The position numbers and the translations under genes were made by a program. Of a stretch of 39,448 nucleotides of DNA, positions 8,658-17,002 are shown piece by piece. Each line of letters starts with the position of its first letter. Position 1 is the first letter of the stretch. Origin of the DNA: Butyrivibrio sp. (GTDB lineage: Bacteria > Bacillota_A > Clostridia > Lachnospirales > Lachnospiraceae); contig JAILOW010000181.1 in NCBI GenBank assembly GCA_024690635.1, positions 1-39,448 of the forward strand. The letters are read 5' to 3'. The notes under the pieces were generated by a model. That model was not told the origin of the DNA and ran no database searches. It saw only the letters and a program-made list of their open reading frames with translations.

Positions 8658-9782
8658 CTACATACAGATAAATCTCTTTTGGAGAGACTTATCCCAAATG
8701 TCTCCGTCAAGGATCTTCATGAATCTCTCGGTACTTCTGCCATCTCCAAATCCAAAGGACTGCTTGCGGTAGTCCTCTATAGATTCAAGCGCACCAACAA
8801 TCTTGTCCTCGTCCTCGGGAACCCACTGGATATTTGGATGATCCTTCAGATTATATCTGCCACCCTGTCTTGTTCCTATATCGATAACAGGAACGCCGTA
8901 GTAACCTGCTTCTCTGATGCCCGCAGAAGAATTTCCTATGATGCAGTTGGCATTTTTAAGAAGGGTCAGGAAATGCTCAAAACGCATGGAACTCAGGATC
9001 CTGATATTTTTCTCACCTGAAAGAGAATTGATCCTGCTGAGTATGATCTCAGATCCGCTGTCGTTATTTGGATAGATCACAACATAGTTGTCATCATGTT
9101 TTTGAATTGCTCTGGTGACGCTCTTTACATGCTCAAAGGTATTCTCCAGTTCCGTTGTAACGGGGTGATACATAAGGATCGAGTATTTATCAAAAGAAAT
9201 CTCGTATCTTTCTTTTACTTCATCGATGGTAGGAAGTGTTGCAGAGCCCATGATATCAAGATCAGGAGATCCGATGATATAAATATTGGACTCCTCCTCT
9301 CCCATCTGTATAAGGTTTGCTTTAGCATCCTCATTTGCAACAAAGTGGAAATGAGCAAACTTGGAAACCGCATGTCTTATGGATTCATCTATGGTTCCCG
9401 AGATCTCTCCGCCCTCGATGTGGGCTACACGGATGTTATTAAGAGCTCCCACCGTTGCACCTGCAATTGCTTCCACACGGTCGCCGTGAACCACCACCAT
9501 ATCAGGTTCTATGCTGTCCACATAGCCCGTGAGATTGCAGATAAGATTTCCCAGGTTATAGCTCATGCTGTCAGTGTATTTAAGTCCCCAGGCGGGATAT
9601 ATATTTTTATATCCGTCCTTGTATATCTCTCTTATGGTTTTTCCGTACTGCTCAAGAAGGTGCATTCCGGATACAAAGATATAAAGCTCAAACTCATCAG
9701 AAGCCTCAATTGCCTTCATAAGAGATTTAAGCTTGCCGTAATCCGCTCTTGTACCTGTGATAAACAAAATCTTCTTTTTCAT
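8658..9782 (-). CDS. neuC: UDP-N-acetylglucosamine 2-epimerase (hydrolysing), ManNAc-forming
   Basis: This enzyme should convert UDP-GlcNAc to ManNAc plus UDP, the first step of Neu5Ac synthesis. The frame can be read from a TTG at 9788, but ATG 9782 has AAGGG 7 bases ahead of it, giving 374 residues starting MKKKILFITG. Signature elements: TGTRADYGKL (residues 9-18), VHGDR (98-102), then HIEGGEISGTIDESIRH, the conserved epimerase core, and later IGNSSAGIREAGYYG. From memory it closely follows Campylobacter jejuni NeuC of the sialylated lipooligosaccharide locus (ITGTRADY.K.KSLM, FELYIF..GMHL). It is separated from neuB by one acetyltransferase gene in the same operon. A GDP- or UDP-diacetamido-sugar epimerase (LegG) is the main alternative, less likely given the NeuB type. 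Confidence 0.9.
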   Translation of the reverse strand: MKKKILFITGTRADYGKLKSLMKAIEASDEFELYIFVSGMHLLEQYGKTIREIYKDGYKNIYPAWGLKYTDSMSYNLGNLICNLTGYVDSIEPDMVVVHGDRVEAIAGATVGALNNIRVAHIEGGEISGTIDESIRHAVSKFAHFHFVANEDAKANLIQMGEEESNIYIIGSPDLDIMGSATLPTIDEVKERYEISFDKYSILMYHPVTTELENTFEHVKSVTRAIQKHDDNYVVIYPNNDSGSEIILSRINSLSGEKNIRILSSMRFEHFLTLLKNANCIIGNSSAGIREAGYYGVPVIDIGTRQGGRYNLKDHPNIQWVPEDEDKIVGALESIEDYRKQSFGFGDGRSTERFMKILDGDIWDKSLQKRFICM

Positions 9783-9797
9783 TTTCAAACCCTTGCC

Positions 9798-10832
9798 TTA
9801 TAGTTTTCTGAACATCGGCATATCAACGCCTGAAATAAGCTTTACGCCGTACTTCTGCGCATAACCGATCCTATCGATATTTTTAACGTCTCTTCCCACA
9901 ACGAAATAATCAGCCTTGGCTATTGCAGCCTCTTCATCCGCCTCATCAATGCCACAAATTTCTATATTGCACACATCCGGTGCACCTTTTATCTTTTCTC
10001 TTATTACCGCGATGGTATCACATTCCTTTTCGTTACCGGGATGATAGTAAAGAAAGAGCTTATTATCCGTTCCTCTCTCTTCACGATAAAAACTTTCAAC
10101 CACTTCGATAAATGTAGGGAAGTCGGTGGAAATGTCCAAAAATGCCGTAACATTACATTTAATTCCGGGTTCATGCTCCTTTAATCCTGCAAATCTGTCA
10201 AACCTTACCTTGGCATCGTCGTAGTATTTATCTGCAAAGTTGCTTACTTCGCCCTGCATATCCTCCCTGATGGCAGCAAGTTTTTCTTTATCAAACTCCC
10301 ACCAGGATATCTTCATAAGTTTATCCGCCACATCTTCTGGAAATCTTGTACCCACCTGTCTGGCAGGATTCCCCGCCCAAATGGTATAAGGAGGAACATC
10401 CTTGGTAACAACACTTCCGGCTCCGATCACAGCTCCGCTTCCTATGGTCACGCTTGCCATAACCGTAACACCATCACCGATCCAGACATCATCTCCGATC
10501 ACGGTCATGCCTTTTCTCACAATATGCCCTGTGGCCTGCCCCCATTTGACTCTGATATTGACGTCATCCTGCGCGTACTCCGGGATGCATCCTGTATACA
10601 CAGACCTGTAGTCATGGTCAGAATCGGAAAAGACAACAAATTTTCCACCAATAGAAACATATCTTCCAATGTACAAAAGATGCCTTACTTCATATCCTAT
10701 AAGAAATGCTTCCAACCGAACATCCCCGGTATAGCCGCCTCTTCCTACAAAACAAAGAGGGAACTGTTCAGGGGTATTTACTGTCTCATTTCCGTTCATC
10801 GTAAACTCATGTGGAATGTCAAATGTGAACAT
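9798..10832 (-). CDS. Hexapeptide-repeat acetyltransferase with extra C-terminal domain
   Basis: A 344-residue protein between neuC and neuB. Residues ~50-180 are a left-handed beta-helix acyltransferase of the CatB/Vat type: GRYVSIGGKFVVFSDSDHDY (His73 fits the catalytic histidine), then the hexapeptide run VIGDDVWIGDGVTVMASVTI and GAVIGAGSVVTKDVPPYTIW, and AGNPAR closing the domain. Residues ~225-344 are an unusual addition with a Rossmann-like look (FLYYHPGNEKE, ICGIDEADEEAAIAKADYFV, YGVKLISGV), which I do not recognise. Acetyl-CoA-dependent acetylation of the sialic acid or another sugar of the glycan is the likely job. It is not the NeuD/PglD type, which has an N-terminal Rossmann domain. 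Confidence 0.8.
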   Translation of the reverse strand: MFTFDIPHEFTMNGNETVNTPEQFPLCFVGRGGYTGDVRLEAFLIGYEVRHLLYIGRYVSIGGKFVVFSDSDHDYRSVYTGCIPEYAQDDVNIRVKWGQATGHIVRKGMTVIGDDVWIGDGVTVMASVTIGSGAVIGAGSVVTKDVPPYTIWAGNPARQVGTRFPEDVADKLMKISWWEFDKEKLAAIREDMQGEVSNFADKYYDDAKVRFDRFAGLKEHEPGIKCNVTAFLDISTDFPTFIEVVESFYREERGTDNKLFLYYHPGNEKECDTIAVIREKIKGAPDVCNIEICGIDEADEEAAIAKADYFVVGRDVKNIDRIGYAQKYGVKLISGVDMPMFRKL

Positions 10833-10845
10833 TTACTTACCGTCC

Positions 10846-11877
10846 TTAATCAACCATTTCTTTTCCAAGCATTATGTCTCTTTCAATATCGCAGGTTGCT
10901 TTCCTGCCAAGGATCTCTTCATACTGTTCTGCCATGAAATCACCTGTACCCGGGCGCTTTACCCAGAGATTTTCTTTGGTGAACACTTCTCCCTTCTTTA
11001 TGGGAGCAATGGTAACTACGGATGCATAAGCAAAATCAATAGTCACCTGTTCTTCCTTAAGAGCCTGCTTATGACCACCCAGCATCTGCGGTACTTCATG
11101 AGCAGCTTTCAAAAGATCTCCCAGAGCGGCCTCATCCATTGAGCAGACAATGTCAGGACCGGTTCTGTCCATGGTATCGGTATAGTGTCTTTCCACAATC
11201 CTTGCGCCAAGTCCCATGGCTGCGATACAGGCATTATTATTAAGAGTGTGATCCGAAAGGCCCACAGGAACTCCCTTAAAAGCTTCCATAAGTTCCAGCA
11301 TGGCCCCCAGCCTTACCTGCTCCGGCTTCGTGGGATACAGATTGGTTGTATGCAAAAGAGCAAATTTAACACCCTTTTTCTCCACGATGTTCACTGTCTT
11401 TTCGATGGCACGTATATCATTCATTCCCGTCGAAATGATCATGGGCTTTCCAAACTCTGCCACATGCTCGATAAGGGGATAATTATTAAGTTCTCCGGAT
11501 CCTATCTTGTAAGCTCCAACACCAAACTTTTCAAGCCTGTCTGCCGCAGCTCTGGAAAAAGGAGTGCTAAGGAACATCATCCCAAGCTCCTCTGTATATC
11601 TTTTCATCTCCAGTTCTTCCTCTTCGGAAAGAGCTGCATTCTCCATGATGTTATAGATGGATATATCTGCATTGCCGGGTATCACGCTCTTTGCAGCGCT
11701 GCACATCTCATCTTCGCACACATGGGTCTGGTGCTTTATTAGCTTTGCTCCCGCTCTTTTTGCTGAGAGCACCATCTCTTTTGCCACCTCAAGACTTCCG
11801 TTATGGTTGATACCTATCTCCGGGATTACCAGAGCGTCTTTACTTGTTCCAAGGATTGTTTCTTCAACTATGTTCAT
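10846..11877 (-). CDS. neuB: N-acetylneuraminate (Neu5Ac) synthase
   Basis: It should condense ManNAc with phosphoenolpyruvate to Neu5Ac. The protein has 343 residues, a normal length: an N-terminal TIM barrel followed by a C-terminal antifreeze-like SAF domain (about 285-343, with [19 protein letters not shown]). [28 protein letters not shown] and [14 protein letters not shown] (about 65-78), [10 protein letters not shown] (174-183), SDHTLNN, and [19 protein letters not shown] (229-247) all match the Neu5Ac synthases of Neisseria meningitidis and C. jejuni NeuB1 as I recall them. LegI and PseI proteins read differently (KFQT in place of KHQT, and an EKHFTLD-type motif). AAGGAA precedes the ATG. 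Together with neuC and neuA it completes a CMP-Neu5Ac route. Confidence 0.92.
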   Translation of the reverse strand: MNIVEETILGTSKDALVIPEIGINHNGSLEVAKEMVLSAKRAGAKLIKHQTHVCEDEMCSAAKSVIPGNADISIYNIMENAALSEEEELEMKRYTEELGMMFLSTPFSRAAADRLEKFGVGAYKIGSGELNNYPLIEHVAEFGKPMIISTGMNDIRAIEKTVNIVEKKGVKFALLHTTNLYPTKPEQVRLGAMLELMEAFKGVPVGLSDHTLNNNACIAAMGLGARIVERHYTDTMDRTGPDIVCSMDEAALGDLLKAAHEVPQMLGGHKQALKEEQVTIDFAYASVVTIAPIKKGEVFTKENLWVKRPGTGDFMAEQYEEILGRKATCDIERDIMLGKEMVD

Positions 11878-11891
11878 ATCGTCATTTCCTT

Positions 11892-13742
11892 TTATATTTT
11901 CATTAACACTTCATTCAGCTTTTGTGTCATCAGCATTCCGCCGTATACATTCAAATGATCCTCATCGGCGAAGTGTTTTTTATCATCAAAATCCGGATCA
12001 TCATAGAGATTCAAAAAAAGAAAATCATATCTCTTTTGCATTCGCTCCACAATCTCTGTAAGTTCATCCACAATTTCCCGTGGAAAATATGTTTTAAATA
12101 AAGACGAAAAAGCCGGGAGCAAGACTACAACCTTTATGCCGTTTGCTTTGCAAAAGAACAGATAGTCCTCAAATATCGCTTCATTCTCCGCTATGGATTC
12201 TCTGTAAGGCTTGTCAGCAATCTTTTTTACAAATTCGACAGATGCCGCTTTCTCTTCCTGAGAACAACTTTCAAATTCGAATATGTTTCGCACATAATCA
12301 AAATCAGTTTTCCTGAGGGTTTCAGCAAGAACATCCATATATCCGTCTAAGAGGACACTTTCAGCTTTACGTGCCATCGCCAGTCCCTCATCAAGCCATG
12401 CCTCGTCCAGTTCATAGTGATGTGTCCTTTTATACAGATCATAGTACCCAAGGCATCTGGCATTAGCTGATGTACTTTTTGATTCATCATATCTGAATTC
12501 ATATGGTGCAAGCCCGAGAACAGCGTATTTGACGGATGCTCCAAATGCAGAATAAAGCTTTAAAAGGTAGCTCTTATCATAATAAAGATCCTGAGAAGGT
12601 TCTCCTGCAACCAGAATTTTAAATGACATCTCCTGGGGGATGACAGCTCTTTGCACATAGGACATACCTGTCACGATGCCATCTATAGCCCTTTTTGACA
12701 CAGCGTCATATCTGAGCCGTCGTTTGGAATAAAATGCATCCGGAGAAATCAGAAAAGATATCCATTCCGGTATTTTCCCAAGAAAAATCACTTTCTCCTC
12801 ATCGCTGACGTAGGAATAAACATCTTCATCAAAAGAAATGATGTGATCATATTCTTTTCGCGCAAGCTCGGAAGCAGAAATAACAGGGTATCCCGTCAGG
12901 TTTGCAGGGTATTCAACAGCTCCATCCGGAGCAACAAAGCCCTCCAGAATTGCCGCCTCTTTTCTTATCAGTGGCGGAAAGAAAGGTGCTTTCTTATCCT
13001 TGTCTTTCCAGATATAAACGATCTTTTTGCGTGCAGGCTCTTTGCCTTTACTAAAGGGTTGCTCTGTTTCAGCAATTCTTTGGCGTTCCCTGAAGCCCTC
13101 TCTGTCAACAGCAAAAATACAGTCATTAAAAAGACATACCTTATCAGCCTTTAGCCCCGTAACAGCCAATGTGTCAGTCACATTGCCGTAAGGTATGACA
13201 AAACCTATTTTGCATTCCCTAAAATAGTCTTTTCTGATAAAACAAAGGGCTTCATACAAGCTCTCAGGAGAGAAAAGCTCATTTAAATCTCTTTTTTCCT
13301 CATCAGTAAAATGAACAACTCTTTCAGTTCCTTCGTACTTACCGAAATCCGGCAAATCCCCCTCAGTAACTACATCAGATCCGGCGATCACCATGTCCGG
13401 ATTTTCACTAAAGGCTATATCGTAAACTTTTTTTAGAGAATCAGATGAAGCCCAGAAATCCTCACTATGGAGCAGAGAAACATACTCTCCGTCAGCTTCT
13501 TCCAATAAAAGATCCAGCTGCTCACACGCTGTCATTCCAAAAGGCATGGAAACAATTTTTACCCTTTCGTCTGCCTTGGCAAAATATGAAGCCATATTAT
13601 TATATGGGCCTTCATTGGCAGAAAGGGGGATCAGCAATTCCCAGTCCGAAAAGCTCTGTTCCAGACAGGAAGCGACAGCCCTGCGAAACTGTCCCGGATA
13701 TTCATCCAAAACCATCATTATACTGAAAAAAGGTTTAGGCAT
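11892..13742 (-). CDS. GT2-SGNH fusion protein
   Basis: A 616-residue protein. The N-terminal ~210 residues are a GT2-like domain: [35 protein letters not shown], then [17 protein letters not shown], where HSED (92-95) stands in for the DxD motif. A linker region (~210-350) has no recognised domain. The C-terminal ~265 residues resemble the SGNH superfamily: [10 protein letters not shown] (Ser at 361) as block I, and [12 protein letters not shown] with Asp-x-x-His near the end as block V. A free-standing relative of the C-terminal half lies at 18648-19820. GAGGTG precedes the start. In one operon with neuB and Maf, it could transfer a sugar and modify it with acyl groups; both activities are inferred. 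Confidence 0.75.
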   Translation of the reverse strand: MPKPFFSIMMVLDEYPGQFRRAVASCLEQSFSDWELLIPLSANEGPYNNMASYFAKADERVKIVSMPFGMTACEQLDLLLEEADGEYVSLLHSEDFWASSDSLKKVYDIAFSENPDMVIAGSDVVTEGDLPDFGKYEGTERVVHFTDEEKRDLNELFSPESLYEALCFIRKDYFRECKIGFVIPYGNVTDTLAVTGLKADKVCLFNDCIFAVDREGFRERQRIAETEQPFSKGKEPARKKIVYIWKDKDKKAPFFPPLIRKEAAILEGFVAPDGAVEYPANLTGYPVISASELARKEYDHIISFDEDVYSYVSDEEKVIFLGKIPEWISFLISPDAFYSKRRLRYDAVSKRAIDGIVTGMSYVQRAVIPQEMSFKILVAGEPSQDLYYDKSYLLKLYSAFGASVKYAVLGLAPYEFRYDESKSTSANARCLGYYDLYKRTHHYELDEAWLDEGLAMARKAESVLLDGYMDVLAETLRKTDFDYVRNIFEFESCSQEEKAASVEFVKKIADKPYRESIAENEAIFEDYLFFCKANGIKVVVLLPAFSSLFKTYFPREIVDELTEIVERMQKRYDFLFLNLYDDPDFDDKKHFADEDHLNVYGGMLMTQKLNEVLMKI

Positions 13743-13757
13743 AATACTTACACCTCA

Positions 13758-15317
13758 TCACTTTATCCTTTGAATAAATTCTTTCACTGCTTTGATAAAA
13801 GTATCATCGGCATTTAAAAGATACTCCGCTCTCTTTTTTGCCAGCTCGCTCTGACTTTTGTAAAACTCTTTATCGCGGCTGTATTTTTCTATAACCTGCA
13901 AAAACTCCTCATAGCCTGAAACGCAAAAAACATCTCCTGCATTGGCGGCAACATCCCCATACGGATCCGTAACCACAGGAACGCCTTTACTTAAAGCTTC
14001 CACGCAACCTGTTCCGCCTCCCTTTCTGTGGGGATTTATAAAAAGATCGCATAGTTCAAAATAGCTTTGAGAGTCATTCACAAAACCAACCGGAATCAGG
14101 TATTCAGAGATATCCGAAAGTTCATCAAACCGGTTATAATTTCCCATCACCATCAGTTTGGAACCTTCTACACTCTTTAGAGCTTTTCTCATCATATCCC
14201 AGAACTTATCATCGAGCTCATCAGCGATCCTTCCTCCGGCAACAACCATAAGGAACGCGTCTTCATCAATATTCAGCTCTTTTCTGGTTCTGAATTCCTT
14301 TTGCTCCGTCAGTGAAAAAGAAAACTCTGATTCGATGATTCTTGAATCATCAAGGCCAAGGATTTCAAGATACTTTTCATAATTCTTATTTTTATTCCCG
14401 GTATGGATCTGACAGGTAGCTCCTGAGATCACCACATCCGATTGTGACATAGGAATGCCAAGAACAGGGATCAACTCAGACAAAAGCCCTTCAAACACTG
14501 TTCCTGACGCTATGGAAACCGCAAAGGCAGGTTTTAAGTCACGTATTACCTTTAGCAGTTGTGATATTACCTCATAATTGGGCATATTGTGTTCGCACTG
14601 AAAAAACGGAATTCTTACACCGTCCCAATCCAGAGCATCTTTTTCAAGATATGTCTCTATATAACCGGAGTAAGTCTTTCCGGTGATCCTAAGAGTGCTC
14701 ACGTTCGGCATTATTTCAGCTGTATTTATAAGAAGCACCTTGTAACCGGCATCCATGAGAGCTTTGCTTTTACATAGCGCCTGTTTTGTAGGTCCATGCT
14801 GATATTCCAAAAGCTGCTGCGTAATAACAACAACAAAATCCTCTTTTCGTTCTTTAGCGGGGATTGTCGTAAGAAGCTCCTTTAATACCTCTTTATACTG
14901 CACCAAAACCCATTGATAGATCCTGTTTTTCAGATCCAGAACTTCCAATGAATCAGTTTCGGGAAATCTGAATGTGATATTACTGGTCTGTTGGAATATG
15001 TCATAAGCACTGTCAGGGCCGATATTATCCCTGTATTCATAGGTATACTCCAAAAGGCTTCTTAAGATCTTTTCATCCTTACAAAGCCCAAGAGCTGAAA
15101 AGCAAAGAACAACCGCCACCTCACCCGCTGCAGTCCCGGCCAGGCAAACCAGCCTTTCCGCCACTTCTCTGCTAAGCCCGGGATCTTTTGCCTCCACTGC
15201 CGTGACAAGTATTTCATTCAGATACTTTTCCGTATACAAGCTGTAGCAAAAGCGGTTTAGCCGGATATTCTTTTTAAGCAGTTCAAAACAGGCTTCAAAA
15301 TTGCCATCCATTTTCAT
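13758..15317 (-). CDS. GT-B glycosyltransferase with N-terminal helical region
   Basis: The frame is open from 15338, but two better starts exist. ATG 15317 overlaps the upstream stop (TAATG), and ATG 15311 has AAAGG 8 bases ahead. I place it at 15317 (519 residues). The first ~150 residues are helical and lack sugar-binding motifs, like the helical N-termini of Maf and the GT2-methyltransferase protein next door. The catalytic part is GT-B: VVVITQQLLEYQHGPTKQA and ALMDAGYKVLLINTA in the first lobe, then FLMVVAGGRIADEL and LFINPHRKGGGTGCVEALSKG (about 425-446) in the second, the GT4-like donor-binding site with the E at the expected place. The sugar is unknown. Confidence 0.8.
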   Translation of the reverse strand: MKMDGNFEACFELLKKNIRLNRFCYSLYTEKYLNEILVTAVEAKDPGLSREVAERLVCLAGTAAGEVAVVLCFSALGLCKDEKILRSLLEYTYEYRDNIGPDSAYDIFQQTSNITFRFPETDSLEVLDLKNRIYQWVLVQYKEVLKELLTTIPAKERKEDFVVVITQQLLEYQHGPTKQALCKSKALMDAGYKVLLINTAEIMPNVSTLRITGKTYSGYIETYLEKDALDWDGVRIPFFQCEHNMPNYEVISQLLKVIRDLKPAFAVSIASGTVFEGLLSELIPVLGIPMSQSDVVISGATCQIHTGNKNKNYEKYLEILGLDDSRIIESEFSFSLTEQKEFRTRKELNIDEDAFLMVVAGGRIADELDDKFWDMMRKALKSVEGSKLMVMGNYNRFDELSDISEYLIPVGFVNDSQSYFELCDLFINPHRKGGGTGCVEALSKGVPVVTDPYGDVAANAGDVFCVSGYEEFLQVIEKYSRDKEFYKSQSELAKKRAEYLLNADDTFIKAVKEFIQRIK

Positions 15318-16984
15318 TACCTTTTCTTTTGCGCACAAACCAGATACTGTATTATCTCAAATTCGCTCTTATCAACTACTCCGTCTATGGCAAGGAGCTT
15401 ATCAAAAAACTCTTTATGTGCTGCCGTGGATTCAGAAGGCCAAAAAGACCCTTCCATATCTATGATCTCGTAGCCTCTTTCCTGGAACAGCTTTATAACC
15501 TCATTCTTGGTAAAGAATCTAAGGTGAGTCCTGTCAAGAATACCTGCATCCTGATAGGAGAAATTACCGCGAAGAAGTTCGTAGATCACATTGGCATTAA
15601 GTATATTCGGAATGCTGGCAATAATGCAGCCTCCGGGCTTTAGATTATTCTTTAATCTGTCCACCAGTTTATAGGGATCCACAAGGTGCTCAAGCACATC
15701 TCCAAAGATGATATAGTCGTACATCTCGCCTTCTGCAAACTCGTAGGTCTCAATATTGGCGCACTTCATATCAGTGTATTTACTTGCAAAATCTGCTACT
15801 GCATCAACAATCTCAATGCCGTGGACTCTGGCACCGGGGAACATATACTCTATTCTTGCAAGAGTTGAGCCAAGGCCTGCTCCCACTTCCAAAACATCTA
15901 ATGAATCCGCTTTATCTCTTGCTATCTTTTCTGCCAGTTCGAATCTGGTGTTCAAGTAGTACTCAGGAGAAAAGCCCCATTTCTCCCTGGTCTTTTTTGC
16001 TTCCTCCTCCTTGAAAGCAAGGTCTTTAACACGAACATCGTATCTTCTATAGCGGAACACAAAACTGTTCCAGCAAACAGCGTTCTTGTAGCCGGCTTCA
16101 ACTATGCGAAGTCCCAGATCAATGTTGGTATATCCTTCCGAAACAAAATCGGTGCTAAGAGGAAATACGATATCCACCACTTCTCTCTTTATCAGAACAA
16201 ACGCTCCGTCGACAGCTGCCTTTATCTCTATGGCTCCCTTTCTGGGATAGTTGTTAATGGTCGCATAATTCACTGCCCCTTTGGGCGTTTTCACCCCACA
16301 GTTAACGGGTACCTGATGGTAAAATGCATAATTGGAAATACAACCTGCTGCTCCGATCTCATCTTGTGAATACAGCTCAATCTGCAGGTTATAAAGAGCA
16401 TTTGGAGTCAGTACCACATCACCGGCAAGAATGAAAAGATCGTTCCCTGCGGGAAGCTTTGAAACAGCCTCATTGATCTTTAATGTCCTTTCAGATACAT
16501 CGTTTACCGTCACAACCTGAACATCAGCATCGTCCCTGTTGCAGTTTTCGTCTATGCTTGCAAGACATTCTTCAAGACATTTTTTGTCATCGTCAGCCAC
16601 CACCAAAACTGTGGTTTTTACAGGCTCCGCCCCGGATTCTTTTACATAATCCTCGTACATCTGCCTGATCACGGCAGTGTCATCTTCGTTTCCGCTCTTT
16701 TCCGCATAGTAAAGAGCCTGTTTATAGGTTAAAAGAGCCTGCTTAGGATTGGTCCTGCTGTAATAATTCCCCAGCAAAAGATAAAGTTCATAGTTAAAGA
16801 GATTGAACCTGAGGCCACTCTGTATCATGGAATAAAATTCATCCGATTCATCAAACTGCTCAAGAATAGTTGCCCCCACAACACACAGTTCTTCATTCAG
16901 ATCATGGATTTTGGTGTACTCAAGAAAAAGCCCCAAAGCTTCTTCCCAGGATCCCTGTTGAATGGCGTCCAATATTTTTTCCAT
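15317..16984 (-). CDS. TPR-like/GT2/SAM-methyltransferase fusion
   Basis: A 555-residue protein in three parts. Residues 1-~115 are helical with a TPR-like segment (YELYLLLGNYYSRTNPKQAL). Residues ~124-310 are GT2-like (LVVADDDKKCLEECLASID, then LAGDVVLTPNALYNL in the DxD region). Residues ~350-555 are a class I SAM-dependent methyltransferase: VLEVGAGLGSTL (motif I, 364-375), FGDVLEHLVDP, NNLKPGGCIIASIPN and RTHLRFFT. It probably adds a sugar and O- or N-methylates it or a neighbouring residue; methylated sugars are common in flagellin glycans. AGGAGGGG lies 9 bases before the ATG. It follows Maf in the operon. The 1161-residue protein has the same GT2-then-methyltransferase order. Confidence 0.85.
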   Translation of the reverse strand: MEKILDAIQQGSWEEALGLFLEYTKIHDLNEELCVVGATILEQFDESDEFYSMIQSGLRFNLFNYELYLLLGNYYSRTNPKQALLTYKQALYYAEKSGNEDDTAVIRQMYEDYVKESGAEPVKTTVLVVADDDKKCLEECLASIDENCNRDDADVQVVTVNDVSERTLKINEAVSKLPAGNDLFILAGDVVLTPNALYNLQIELYSQDEIGAAGCISNYAFYHQVPVNCGVKTPKGAVNYATINNYPRKGAIEIKAAVDGAFVLIKREVVDIVFPLSTDFVSEGYTNIDLGLRIVEAGYKNAVCWNSFVFRYRRYDVRVKDLAFKEEEAKKTREKWGFSPEYYLNTRFELAEKIARDKADSLDVLEVGAGLGSTLARIEYMFPGARVHGIEIVDAVADFASKYTDMKCANIETYEFAEGEMYDYIIFGDVLEHLVDPYKLVDRLKNNLKPGGCIIASIPNILNANVIYELLRGNFSYQDAGILDRTHLRFFTKNEVIKLFQERGYEIIDMEGSFWPSESTAAHKEFFDKLLAIDGVVDKSEFEIIQYLVCAQKKR

Positions 16985-17002
16985 TATAGTTTCCCCTCCT
17001 GT

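Noticed and set aside
9096..9803. A 235-codon plus-strand frame
   Set aside because: Antisense shadow of neuC, which has well-conserved epimerase motifs throughout.
3511..11877. Legionaminic or pseudaminic acid pathway
   Set aside because: No dehydratase or aminotransferase gene of those pathways is in the window, and NeuB has the Neu5Ac-type signature. They could still lie outside the window, so this is set aside, not excluded.
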